The translations under genes were made by a program, and so were the position numbers. From an uncultured Lachnospiraceae bacterium (GTDB lineage: Bacteria > Bacillota > Clostridia > Lachnospirales > Lachnospiraceae), in NCBI GenBank assembly GCA_951801955.1, contig CATOOV010000024.1, positions 1 through 41,219 of the forward strand: DNA of 41,219 nucleotides, given 5' to 3'. Below are positions 18,395 to 26,711 of this stretch, piece after piece. Within the stretch, counting starts at the first letter, position 1; every line of letters begins with the position of its first letter. The notes under the pieces were generated by a model, which was not told where the DNA came from, made no database searches, and worked only from the letters and a program-made list of their open reading frames with translations.

Positions 18395-19476
18395 TTAATT
18401 CCACTTAATCGAATAACTTCCCGAAGAAAGTGGGGAAACCTCTAAATAGTATGTACCCGCTTTCAATTTTTTCTTGAACTGCTTTTTGCCACTGAAATCG
18501 CCAGATGCTGCCTGTTTGCCTTTGCTGTCTTTGATTGTATAGTCGAATCCATACTTGCCTGTGCTGGCATTGAATGTCAATTTCAGGGTCTGCGCTTTTT
18601 TCAGCGTCAGCTTGTACCAACGGCTCTTTTCCTCCGTTAAAACAAAAAGCCCTTTTTCTGTTTTTTTCTGTTTTAGGCTGACTGCCTTTTTCTTTGTTGT
18701 ATTTTTCTTATCCTTAACGCTTTCAAACGTGTAACGAATTTTATAAGCATTCTCTGTGTCCACCTTGACATAGTATGTCCCCTTATTGATTCCGTAATAG
18801 TAAACACCAGAATCTATTTCTTCAGCCAATCTCTTTTTCTTGCTGTTAGTAAACTCAATATCGATAAATTCCTTGTCCTTACCTAATTTTTTGATTTCCA
18901 ATTTGACACAGCCCAGAAGAAGGCGCCTTGATTTTAAAATATGCCGGTTCCCCGGTATAAATGCTGCCTACACCGCTTGTAGTTACCCATTTGCCGTTGG
19001 AAAGCGTCCCTGCATTTCCAACAGCGGCTGGGATTTCATATGCCTTGATGTTTAAGGCTGCTTGATCTTGTGCCGTACCTTTGGGTATAATTACATGCAT
19101 GTAATAGGCACCTGCCTTTTTGGCATAACCACTGACCGTTTCCTTGGCGCTTGAATTTGGATACCCTGCACCAATCCAAGCATCCTGCCTCATCACATCT
19201 GAATTTTTTGATAAAACCATTAAGAGGTTGTTATCAGTGGTCGCCTCAAGACACACTTTCCCCGCTTTTGAGACCGATATGGGAGCTGTAAGGATCGCAT
19301 CGCCTGTGACCTTAAATTGATATGATTTGGCCCCGCTTGTACTGCCGCCTGCCTTCAGCATGGGCGGGGTAATGGTTGTCTGTGCATACGCCACCTTTCC
19401 AGCCCCCATGCACAGCATCAGCAGCATTAGGATTCCCTGCCAGTTTCAACACCATTTTCTTTGTTCTTTTCATCAT
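18395..19476 (-). pseudogene. Secreted protein with pre-peptidase C-terminal-like domains, broken by two frameshifts
   Basis: Three reading frames line up into one protein. The start MMKRTKKMVLKLAG runs in one frame, and the rest of the signal peptide (ILMLLMLCMGAGKVAYAQ) lies one base over, after a GGG near 19437. That second part ends at IGNQKIR-stop near 18879. The continuation LEIKKLGKDKEFIDIEF is again one base over, after CAAA near 18900. Both shifts equal one extra base in a short homopolymer. The restored product is about 355 residues, with beta-sandwich segments such as GTYYVKVDTENAYKI and GTYYLEVSPLSSGSYSIKW. These are typical of bacterial pre-peptidase C-terminal (PPC) domains. It may be a true pseudogene or carry sequencing errors; it lies between the 51-residue gene and the LRR/Ig gene. 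Confidence 0.7.
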
Positions 19477-19516
19477 TTGTCCTTTTCCTTTCATAAAAAT
19501 TGGCTCCCCCTATGCC

Positions 19517-19672
19517 TTAATACTCCTTTTGAGCCTGCTTTTCCTCTTTTGCCTCTTCATTTTCCTGCGCATACATCAAAGCCTGTTGAATTGCAATAAT
19601 GTACTTTTGATTATGCTCATTTAATCCAGTAAATTGAGTAACAAAATCGTTTATTGTGATATTATTACTCAT
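19517..19672 (-). CDS. Small 51-residue protein divergent from the XRE regulator
   Basis: An ATG at 19672 with GGGAGGG 8 bases upstream opens a 51-codon frame (MSNNITINDFVTQFTGLNE... ending KQAQKEY, stop at 19517). It is mostly helical and polar, and the last 15 residues are rich in Glu, Lys and Gln. There is no signal peptide or membrane segment. A near-consensus promoter lies just upstream on the same strand, which makes a real gene likely. I recognise no family. It is the first gene in the leftward unit with the frameshifted secreted-protein gene and the LRR/Ig gene, and is transcribed away from the XRE regulator that probably controls it. It could be a small adaptor, or a partner of the regulator. 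Confidence 0.7.
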   Translation of the reverse strand: MSNNITINDFVTQFTGLNEHNQKYIIAIQQALMYAQENEEAKEEKQAQKEY

Positions 19673-19700
19673 TATGTATTCCCTCCCTTCATTTACTTAT

Positions 19701-19785
19701 TATGTGAGTATAATATCATTGTTATATGAGTATGTCAAGCGTTATTTGTTGAAACTTTACTTGTAATGTGAGCACCAATGTGATA
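19701..19785. repeat. Four-copy ATGTGAG-type repeat array: candidate operators
   Basis: On the plus strand ATGTGAG-like words occur at 19702-19708 (ATGTGAG), 19724-19730 (ATATGAG), 19766-19772 (ATGTGAG) and 19778-19784 (ATGTGAT), each flanked by T/A-rich bases and the first two followed by TA. Start-to-start spacings are 22, 42 and 12 bases, close to whole helical turns. Two copies fall on each of the divergent promoters. They are good candidates for the binding sites of the XRE regulator at 19818. Confidence 0.6.
19710..19738 (-). promoter_or_regulatory. Consensus promoter for the leftward 51-residue gene unit
   Basis: Minus strand TTGACA (19733-19738), a 17-base spacer and TATTAT (19710-19715), about 40 bases ahead of the start at 19672. 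This is one of the strongest promoter matches in the window. Two copies of the ATGTGAG-like repeat overlap its spacer and the bases just after the -10, so it is probably repressed by the neighbouring regulator. Confidence 0.75.
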
Positions 19786-19789
19786 ATAT
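19761..19789 (+). promoter_or_regulatory. Promoter for the XRE regulator
   Basis: TTGTAA (19761-19766), a 17-base spacer and TAATAT (19784-19789), about 29 bases ahead of the regulator ATG. Two ATGTGAG-type repeats lie inside the spacer, which suggests autoregulation. Confidence 0.55.
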
Positions 19790-19817
19790 AAGGACACACA
19801 GAAAGGAGGCTCCTAAA

Positions 19818-20156
19818 ATGTCTATCAATCAGCGTGTGAAGGAAGTAAGACAGGCGCTAAATCTCTCCCAGGCAAAATTCGCCAAGGCTTTGTCTATGTC
19901 AAACGGTTACATTGCGGGTATTGAATTAGAACACAATAAAGTCAATGACAGAATCATCAAACTCATTTGCTTTACTTTCCATGTGAGCGAACAGTGGCTG
20001 AAAACCGGGAATGGCTGCATGTTCCGTGAGGAACCTAATCAATTAGTAGAATTGGCATCTTACACATTCCAGCAATTAAAGCCCGAATATCAGGAATATG
20101 TCCTTAAGCAAATTGAACAGTTATTGGAAATCCAGCAAACAGAAAAGGGAGATTAA
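19818..20156 (+). CDS. XRE-family helix-turn-helix transcriptional regulator
   Basis: A 112-residue regulator. Residues 4-62 are a classic XRE HTH: RVKEVRQALNLSQAKFAKALSMS, then the recognition helix NGYIAGIELEHNKVNDRIIK, then ICFTFHVSEQWLKTGNG. The rest is an amphipathic helix (LKPEYQEYVLKQIEQLLEIQQ), probably for dimerisation. There is no peptidase or phage-repressor cleavage domain. The start ATG has AAAGGAGG 9 bases upstream. It is divergent from the 51-residue gene and the surface protein unit, with a repeat array across both promoters, so it most likely represses that unit and itself. The signal it senses is unknown. Confidence 0.85.
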   Translation: MSINQRVKEVRQALNLSQAKFAKALSMSNGYIAGIELEHNKVNDRIIKLICFTFHVSEQWLKTGNGCMFREEPNQLVELASYTFQQLKPEYQEYVLKQIEQLLEIQQTEKGD

Positions 20157-20168
20157 ACCTCCCTTTTC
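20143..20168 (+). terminator. Rho-independent terminator overlapping the regulator stop codon
   Basis: AAAAGGGAG pairs perfectly with CTCCCTTTT around a 7-base loop, and the TAA stop of the regulator lies in that loop. The A/T flanks make it usable in both directions. Confidence 0.75.
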
Positions 20169-20204
20169 TCTCCTATCTTAAGAAATAAAAAGAGGTCTGA
20201 TTTA

Positions 20205-20236
20205 GAGGCTGTCTGTCACAGGCTAGGAAGAGCCTC
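20205..20236. terminator. Possible hairpin after the kinase-TIR gene
   Basis: GAGGCT (20205-20210) pairs with AGCCTC (20231-20236) about 20 bases past the stop of the leftward kinase-TIR gene. On the minus strand a run of five T comes only about 13 bases after the stem, so termination here is uncertain. Confidence 0.35.
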
Positions 20237-20257
20237 AATTTTCATACGTTTAACGCT

Positions 20258-23200
20258 TCACCGCCGTGCCATTCGCTCCCTTGCCAATTGAATGATTTCT
20301 TCCGTTTGATACCTGGGTATTTTCCCAAGTTCTTCCCCTTGGCTGAAGATACCTTCATTCAGCCTGTCCATATCATAGGAAGTACTTAAAAAATAAAATA
20401 CATCTTCTTTTGAATCATAAGCTTCAAAATCCTTCAAACTATATAAAATTCCAACGGCATCTTCTTTTATTCCAAGAACGTAGCTAAAGGTATTTCCCAC
20501 ATATATGACGGTGGATGCATCTATCATCTGCCATGCCGCAGAGCCAAACGTAGTGTATTCATGTTCAAATTCTTCCGTACTTGACAATGTTTGGGTGGAC
20601 AAATCATATAGAGATACTTTATCTTCCAATCCAATCAGCAATTTTTCAGAATCTGGTATCAGGTACAGGCTTAGGGGAGATTGGTCGAATTCCAGAAGTT
20701 TTTTGGAATGGCTCTTTTTGTCCTCAATTACAACAGATTGGCTCTCAATATAAGCACAATACCGCTGATCCTTCCAACTTATCTGGGTATCCTGCACTGG
20801 AGCCTGCAGATTCCCAGGCAGGCTGGCGCAGGTTTCATAACCCAGGTCATATACACCATTTTGATACTTAATGATTGCAGATTCACTCCTGATATAATAA
20901 TCAGAGCCGCTTTTGCAGCATCTGGCTGTATGCTCTGGGAAATATGCATATCCGACCAGGCGGTCCTCACCATATGTGTAATACAGCAAATCCCCATTTT
21001 CCAGTACAAGCGTAACTTTTTCTTCTTCCAGCCATGCCTGGATAATAGGTGCATCTGTCTCATATAAATCCAGAGTTTCTCCGGTTGCCTGATCCAAAAT
21101 CTCGCAGCGGTTTCCATAAATCAGCAAAATGGCATGCTTTTCGCTGTAGGCTGTGTCAAAAGCCATAATGTTTTCATCCAATGCCATATAGTCTTTATCC
21201 GCTTTCCATAAAATATCCTTTTGATCTAAATCATATACAAATGCCTCCAGCTTTTTCTTTTCCGAATAATATTTATATACGCTGCCTTCATAAACAGTAT
21301 TGACTCCGAAGCTATATGACGCAAATAATTTGTGGCTGTCTGTAAAATGCAGACAAATTTCAGCAAAACCAGAAGGGTCTTTACTTTTCCATGAAGAAAT
21401 CACCGTATACTGCTCTTCCACCACATCATACAAAACGACTTCAAACAAATGCGATGCTTCTTCCTCTCCTTCTTTGGTCCTTACAAAAGCAATTTCTTTT
21501 TTATCTGAAGATATGGCAATGGATGTATTCCCTAATACCAAACTGCCTATCTCTGAACATACTGATGTCTGTAGAAGTGTCCCGTCCACAGCTTCAAAAA
21601 TATATAATTTCTGCCCTGTGGCCGCAACAATCCTCGTTTTGTCATCCGACACAGCTATTCCCGCCAAGGGTTCATCAAATTTATAGTTCCAGATGCTTGT
21701 TTCCTTCTCATAATCATAACAATTGATTTCATCACGCAGCACCAACAGGTATTGATTTTGCTGGTCCAGCAGAAAACTTTCATCAAATTTTTTTATCGAC
21801 TGGGGCACAGTAACCGTCTTTTCACACTGGTATGTTTTTGTATTCCAAATAGATACATGGGAATCATCTGCCGTAAATAAATACTTTCCCTCCTGGTCCA
21901 GAAAATATTCTTCTAAACTGCTTTTTTCTTCAAATGGAAAAATACCAACGGCTGTCATACTTTCCTGGGCATCTGAAGGAAGTGTATAAATGTCCATGGC
22001 CTTTGTCAATATCTGGATCAATTCTGGTAGAAACAATTCATCCTCTGCAAGCAGGTCATAAGCCTGTAAAGCCTGCTGGACTGCCATCATTGTGTCATGC
22101 TTCTCATAGCTCTTTTTTGCCTGCTCGGACAAATACAACGCCTGTCCCTGCAATGCTGCTTTATGCTCATTTGCCAGCTTGACTGCCTGGTTGGCAATCT
22201 CCCTGGATTTTGCTGCTGCATAACCAAAAAAAACCGAAAGCGCCAAAAGACATAGGCAGACAATGGAAAACGCCTGTTTTATTTGGTAAACTTTCTTTCT
22301 CTGTTTTAAAGTGTCAAATGTGGTATTCAAAATCGGCGCAGCTATTTTCAGTTTCACATCGCCCTTTACTTTTTTCAGAACCTGTATTGTATTTTTTGCC
22401 CTTGCATCCGCCGCAAAAAGACGGGTTTCATCTATACCGCATTGAATCAAAGCTTCTGGAAATACTTCTTTTGGTTCACCTTCCGTAACTACAGCCAAAA
22501 TACGGGAGGTATCATGATACTCTAAAAAAGTCTTTATCTCATCATTTACCCAGGGTGATTCTTTGGTATCTTTGGAACAAATGATAACCAGCCAGGCAGA
22601 ATTTTTTAATGCCTCCCGGATGCCTTCTCCAAAATCAGCACAGGAAGCCAGTTCCCCTTCATCTAAAAACACTCGCTTCATGGGCTTTTTTCCAAATAAC
22701 CGATTTCCTTTATATCGTTCCAGTGCATTTCTCAGTTCTTTTGCCGCAGCCGTATCTAACAATCCATGTTTATAGCAGATAAACGCATCATACTTCATGG
22801 CTGATAATGGGTTTTTATATGGAGCCAGCATTGCTATAAATGCGGTAACATCTTTTAACATTTCTTCCGTATCGGGATACCTGTCTTTGGGAGCGTTTGC
22901 AAGGGCTTTCGATACAATTGCCTGCATTCGTTCTGTCAAATGTTTCGGACATCTGGTTTTCCTTATGGAAAACCGGGGAATATATCGCCCCGTTCTATTT
23001 AAGGACAGTTCTTTGACCGAAAACCTATGTCCAGTCAGCATAAGAAGCATCAGATATCCGACACTGTATATATCTGCTGTCACTCCCAGCCTAAGTGTGC
23101 CATCGTTGCCAGAATACATCTTGGGATCTGAAAACCCTGGTGTTGCGTGCAGCACACAATCCTGAATGGTTTCACTAAGGCCATCTCCCATCCTTTTTCT

Positions 23201-23872
23201 GGCAGAGCCAAAATCAATCAGTGAAACCATTCCGCTTCCATCCTCTAACATCCCTTTCAGAAAAATATTCCCGTCTTGAAGATCCAAATGAAGATATCCG
23301 GCATTATGCACCTCCCGCAGAGCATATAGTACCTGCTCGACAATCCGAAATGCCTGGTCCACCGGGAGATGCTTTCTTTCCTTTAAATAAGTTTTCAGAG
23401 AATATCCTTTTTCTGACAAGGATTCCATAACAGATATGCTGTTGCAGGCTTTTCGGAATGTACCACCCCCATCCTGTGAAATTTCAATCTCCTGAAAGGA
23501 TTCTAAAATAGGCGTCAGCCTGAAACCAGTATGATAAATTTTTCCCGTAACTGTATTTTCAGCAAGCAGCATTTCCTTTGTACGTGCAAGATATTGTTTT
23601 GCTTTTTCTTCCTCTTTTACCGGCTGGATCTCGCCTGTATCATTTCTAAAAAACCTATATTTTGACGAAAGGGGAAAACATTCTTTCAATGCATATAAAA
23701 TAGGGCTTTTCTGATATGTATGTCCCTCGCCCGGCAGATATCTGCAAGCTGGATAGATAATGCTTCCTCCCCCTTCCCCAATCGGTTTCCCAACAATTTG
23801 ATACAAAACGTTTCCTGGAACACGGATCATCGTTCCCTCTTTTAAAACTGTCCTCATATTGTACCCAGCCAT
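20258..23872 (-). CDS. Ser/Thr protein kinase-TIR-transmembrane-beta-propeller protein
   Basis: A 1204-residue multidomain protein. Residues 11-350 are a eukaryotic-like kinase: glycine loop IGEGGGSIIY, ATP-binding Lys63 (ALKE), catalytic loop HLDLQDGN (Asp197, Asn202), metal Asp220 in LIDFGSAR. All key residues are present, so it should be active. Residues 359-505 are a TIR domain (KYDAFICYKHG, KRVFLDEGE, ESPWVNDEI). Glu445 sits where TIR NADases have their catalytic Glu. One membrane segment is at 534-552, then a helical stretch to about 630, then a WD-like or PQQ-like propeller to the C-terminus (KYLFTADDSHVSIWNTKT). The kinase and TIR should be cytoplasmic and the propeller outside. The start is 23872 or the Met five codons later; a frame to 23921 is out of phase. 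Signalling by phosphorylation or NAD cleavage after extracellular sensing is inference. Confidence 0.85.
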   Translation of the reverse strand: MAGYNMRTVLKEGTMIRVPGNVLYQIVGKPIGEGGGSIIYPACRYLPGEGHTYQKSPILYALKECFPLSSKYRFFRNDTGEIQPVKEEEKAKQYLARTKEMLLAENTVTGKIYHTGFRLTPILESFQEIEISQDGGGTFRKACNSISVMESLSEKGYSLKTYLKERKHLPVDQAFRIVEQVLYALREVHNAGYLHLDLQDGNIFLKGMLEDGSGMVSLIDFGSARKRMGDGLSETIQDCVLHATPGFSDPKMYSGNDGTLRLGVTADIYSVGYLMLLMLTGHRFSVKELSLNRTGRYIPRFSIRKTRCPKHLTERMQAIVSKALANAPKDRYPDTEEMLKDVTAFIAMLAPYKNPLSAMKYDAFICYKHGLLDTAAAKELRNALERYKGNRLFGKKPMKRVFLDEGELASCADFGEGIREALKNSAWLVIICSKDTKESPWVNDEIKTFLEYHDTSRILAVVTEGEPKEVFPEALIQCGIDETRLFAADARAKNTIQVLKKVKGDVKLKIAAPILNTTFDTLKQRKKVYQIKQAFSIVCLCLLALSVFFGYAAAKSREIANQAVKLANEHKAALQGQALYLSEQAKKSYEKHDTMMAVQQALQAYDLLAEDELFLPELIQILTKAMDIYTLPSDAQESMTAVGIFPFEEKSSLEEYFLDQEGKYLFTADDSHVSIWNTKTYQCEKTVTVPQSIKKFDESFLLDQQNQYLLVLRDEINCYDYEKETSIWNYKFDEPLAGIAVSDDKTRIVAATGQKLYIFEAVDGTLLQTSVCSEIGSLVLGNTSIAISSDKKEIAFVRTKEGEEEASHLFEVVLYDVVEEQYTVISSWKSKDPSGFAEICLHFTDSHKLFASYSFGVNTVYEGSVYKYYSEKKKLEAFVYDLDQKDILWKADKDYMALDENIMAFDTAYSEKHAILLIYGNRCEILDQATGETLDLYETDAPIIQAWLEEEKVTLVLENGDLLYYTYGEDRLVGYAYFPEHTARCCKSGSDYYIRSESAIIKYQNGVYDLGYETCASLPGNLQAPVQDTQISWKDQRYCAYIESQSVVIEDKKSHSKKLLEFDQSPLSLYLIPDSEKLLIGLEDKVSLYDLSTQTLSSTEEFEHEYTTFGSAAWQMIDASTVIYVGNTFSYVLGIKEDAVGILYSLKDFEAYDSKEDVFYFLSTSYDMDRLNEGIFSQGEELGKIPRYQTEEIIQLARERMARR

Positions 23873-23975
23873 TTATTTTCATCCATTCTCTTATATAGTC
23901 TGTTTCCAACAATTCTCCCACGTCCTGTATTCTTCGTCTGCCCTTTCACCTAGTACAGCAAATCTTAAGTAATTG

Positions 23976-23997
23976 GCAGTTTGGCTTGCCTAACTGC
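23976..23997. terminator. Hairpin between the CHAP protein gene and the kinase-TIR gene
   Basis: A 22-base inverted repeat (GCAGTT...AACTGC with one mismatch and a short loop) lies 15 bases after the stop of the leftward gene at 24013. No T-run follows, so it may slow but not end transcription; the kinase-TIR gene starts 104 bases on. Confidence 0.35.
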
Positions 23998-24012
23998 TTC
24001 TTGATGCGTTTA

Positions 24013-26544
24013 TCATTTGGTCTTTACTTTATAACTCTTTGACCATTTCGAATAATATGTCTTTTTGTTTACAGTTTTGTAGGAACGAATCCTAACATAA
24101 TATGTTTTTTTTGCCTTTAATCCTTTTTTTACATACTTTGACTTAACCTTAGAAATCTTTTTTGACATTGCGGAGGAAAACTTCTTATTTTTACTAATCT
24201 GAATCTGGTAGCCATTCACTTTATTCGTTTTCTTCCATGTCATTGTCAGGCTCTTTTTTCCTGCCTTTACTTTAAAATTCTTTATACTTGGCACAGTTGG
24301 CTTCTTTTCCTCCACTTTCCAGTTGTTTTTATTAGCAGAAAACTTTTTCCCATCTGAACCTGTTACTGTAGCTTTTAAAAATTGTGTGTTTCCAGTTGCA
24401 TAAATTGTGATTTCTTTCCAGTCTGTACTTCTTCCGGCATATTCTATTGACTTGATTCCTGAATTTAAGAATGCATTTTCATATACCACTGACAGTGATT
24501 TCGGAAGATTTAAATTTTTCAGTAATTTGCATCCGCGGAAGGCATCTTCTCGGATATACTGCACAGAATCCGGAACCGTTACACTGTTTAGGGAGGAACA
24601 TCCAGAAAAAACCCCCATTGTTATATTGCGCCGTCCTTGATCCAGCACCACAGAAGCCAATGACGTACAGCCCTTGAATGCATAATTGCCGAGTCCTTCC
24701 AATCCATCTGGAAGGACTACAGAAGTCAGGGAACTGCAGTTTTCAAATGCATGTTCTCCAATTTCTTTCAATGAAACAGGAAATGTTACTGTCTGTATGG
24801 ATTCCAGATTTTCAAATGCATTGTCCCCGATGTTTGTGATGGTATATCCATCAATAACAGACGGAATTGCAACATTCACATTCGTTGGATGGCAGCTTGT
24901 AATCGTGATTGTATTTCCATCACTGTTTAAATCGTATGTAAATTCTGCTGATGCATCTGGCTCTTCTGGTTCTGTTGGATTTTCTGGTTCTGTTGGTTTT
25001 TCTGGTTCTTCCGGCTTTTCTGGTTCTGTTGGCTCATCGGGTTTTTCTGGCTCTGCCGGATCATTGGGTTTTTCTGGCTCTGTTGGATTATTGGGTTTTT
25101 CAGGTTCTGTTGGATTTTCTGGTTTTTCTGGTTCTTCCGGCTTTTCTGGTTCTGTCTGTTCCAGGCTTTTAAAACGGACTTTTACCGATGCTGCAGATGC
25201 ATCCCTTGTATCTGCCCAGTCAGAAGTTTTTGTAAATTTATACTGTACCACCTTTACCCTGTCCTGGTACGTATTCATCTTATACCATGCGCGGCACCGA
25301 TTCCCATGTGTGCCATATGCCCCATCACAGGATACGCCAGATTTACACCAGACCTGTCCGCCACCGTCTATCCAATCAATAAAATAATAGGGATGTCCAT
25401 TGTCCGTCCCCAAATATCTTGCCGTGACACTCGTGGATAATATCTCGTCATAATGCACAAATTTTCCAGTTTGGTCATAGTTTCCCTCATCTCCGGCATT
25501 GGGACCGCAGAAATGATAGAAAACCGAACGAACAAGCACCCTTGCATCGGAGGTCTGCAAATCCGTCGCGCTTGTATAGGTATTTCCAGAATTCTGCCAT
25601 TCATTCTTTACGGTTCCGGCATTTGTCCAATCCGCCCCGGGTGAGGACTCCTGGATCTTTTCATAATTATTTTGATACTGGATCCTATACTGATCTTTTG
25701 ATATACCGCTGGGAACCGCAGAGCAGTAATACCAGCCGTCTGATTCCAGTTTTGGCGGTTCCACATAATTGTCCCTATAAACATCCCTGCAGGCAGAACA
25801 AGTATGAAGTGTGTAACCTCTCTCTGTCAATGTTGGGGCAACCGTCTCGTTTACATAGTTGTGCCCCTTTGCTTTTACCGCTTCTGTATAAGAGGAACCA
25901 CAGGAACATTTATAAGTCTTTACCCCTGCCTGGGTACAGGTCGGCTGTTTTGTAACACTGGAAGAATAACTGTGGTTATGAACGGGATTTCCAAAATCAG
26001 GCCGTATCACACAGTCTAATACTGCCGTTGGGAATGTATTCTGCGTACATCTCGGCGTGTTTGCAAAATTCTGATTTACTACCGTTACTTTGCTTCCGTT
26101 TACTCCGGTAATAATTCCCACATGTCCCCGAGCCGAAGTATAATATCCTCCCGGATACGAAAAATTTGGTTTCCATACTGCAATATCTCCCGGTTGGTAG
26201 GTGCCATACAGCCTCTGCCATCCTGCTGGAAGGGAATTTGAGGTATATTCGTCTGCATTTCCTTTCGCATAACTGGCACACCCCAAATAATCGTAATAAT
26301 ATTTAATCAAATCCACACATTGATTCCCAAATACGTGATCATAGTCAAGCCCTTTTCCAATCTGGGCCGCTGCCCAGTTCACTGCCTCTGCCTGGCTATG
26401 CGCAGCAGCTGCTTTAACCTCCGTAACTGCTACCGACATTAGTAAAGCTATGGATAATAGCAAATATTTCATACTCCTCCTGCCAAATGCCATCTTGTGA
26501 CGTTCCATAAGCCTTTCTTTCCATTTCTTCTCATAAACTCCCAT
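24013..26544 (-). CDS. Secreted CHAP-domain protein with Pro/Glu/Lys repeats, BspA-type LRR and fibronectin III domain
   Basis: 843 residues. A signal peptide at about 25-46 (MKYLLLSIALLMSVAVTEVKA) is preceded by an unusually long 24-residue N-terminal arm. A CHAP domain follows at about 50-185, with Cys76 (FGNQCVDLI), His141 (SARGHVGII) and Asn157 placed as in NlpC/CHAP amidases, so it probably cleaves peptidoglycan peptide bonds. Residues 190-262 hold paired Cys motifs (YKCSCGSSYTEAVKAKGHNY, HTCSACRDVYRDNY). Further along are a Pro/Glu/Lys repeat spacer, BspA-type LRR (IGDNAFENLESIQTVTFP) and a C-terminal fibronectin III domain (KVNGYQIQISKNKKF). There is no sorting motif. The start ATG has AAGGAG 9 bases upstream. 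It precedes the kinase-TIR gene on the same strand. Confidence 0.85.
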   Translation of the reverse strand: MGVYEKKWKERLMERHKMAFGRRSMKYLLLSIALLMSVAVTEVKAAAAHSQAEAVNWAAAQIGKGLDYDHVFGNQCVDLIKYYYDYLGCASYAKGNADEYTSNSLPAGWQRLYGTYQPGDIAVWKPNFSYPGGYYTSARGHVGIITGVNGSKVTVVNQNFANTPRCTQNTFPTAVLDCVIRPDFGNPVHNHSYSSSVTKQPTCTQAGVKTYKCSCGSSYTEAVKAKGHNYVNETVAPTLTERGYTLHTCSACRDVYRDNYVEPPKLESDGWYYCSAVPSGISKDQYRIQYQNNYEKIQESSPGADWTNAGTVKNEWQNSGNTYTSATDLQTSDARVLVRSVFYHFCGPNAGDEGNYDQTGKFVHYDEILSTSVTARYLGTDNGHPYYFIDWIDGGGQVWCKSGVSCDGAYGTHGNRCRAWYKMNTYQDRVKVVQYKFTKTSDWADTRDASAASVKVRFKSLEQTEPEKPEEPEKPENPTEPEKPNNPTEPEKPNDPAEPEKPDEPTEPEKPEEPEKPTEPENPTEPEEPDASAEFTYDLNSDGNTITITSCHPTNVNVAIPSVIDGYTITNIGDNAFENLESIQTVTFPVSLKEIGEHAFENCSSLTSVVLPDGLEGLGNYAFKGCTSLASVVLDQGRRNITMGVFSGCSSLNSVTVPDSVQYIREDAFRGCKLLKNLNLPKSLSVVYENAFLNSGIKSIEYAGRSTDWKEITIYATGNTQFLKATVTGSDGKKFSANKNNWKVEEKKPTVPSIKNFKVKAGKKSLTMTWKKTNKVNGYQIQISKNKKFSSAMSKKISKVKSKYVKKGLKAKKTYYVRIRSYKTVNKKTYYSKWSKSYKVKTK
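24955..25160 (-). repeat. Intragenic repeat encoding a Pro/Glu/Lys spacer
   Basis: About 200 bases of imperfect tandem repeat within the CHAP protein gene, encoding EPEKP units separated by EE, NPT, NNPT, DPA and similar. The unit is 12-18 bases and varies in number of residues, so copy number may differ between strains. It separates the enzymatic part from the LRR part like a wall-spanning linker. Confidence 0.8.
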
Positions 26545-26585
26545 TACGCATTTCTCCTTCGTTTTTTATTTTTATTAATGCTTTT

Positions 26586-26591
26586 ATTATA
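26586..26591 (-). promoter_or_regulatory. Possible -10 element for the CHAP protein gene
   Basis: A perfect TATAAT on the minus strand about 45 bases ahead of the ATG at 26544. The -35 region is not recognisable and lies next to a small inverted repeat (TTGGAA at 26606-26611 facing TTCCAA at 26626-26631), where a regulator might bind. Confidence 0.35.
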
Positions 26592-26644
26592 ATAGCATAC
26601 ATATATTGGAACCACCGATACGAGTTTCCAACAATGTTGCTGAA

Positions 26645-26709
26645 CAAAGTGGGCAAGCCCACCTCAACCCCCTTACCCACATTTTGGGGAAATGGGGTTG
26701 CACACTTTG
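26645..26709. repeat. Imperfect inverted repeat A of the hairpin cluster
   Basis: CAAAGTG (26645-26651) and CAACCCC (26665-26671) face GGGGTTG (26694-26700) and CACTTTG (26703-26709), a nested long hairpin. It contains the short palindrome GTGGGC-AA-GCCCAC near its left end. It is the first of three adjacent hairpins between the divergent CHAP gene and the 383-residue gene. Confidence 0.65.
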
Positions 26710-26711
26710 CC

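Noticed and set aside
23655..23921. 88-codon frame overlapping the start of the kinase-TIR gene
   Set aside because: Its phase differs from the kinase. The LKEGTMIRVPG segment that leads into the glycine loop is in the kinase frame, so no frameshift is needed.
24955..25160. Possible CRISPR-like array
   Set aside because: The repeats are short, in frame and lie within the CHAP protein gene; they encode EPEKP units. No array of direct repeats with unique spacers exists in the window.
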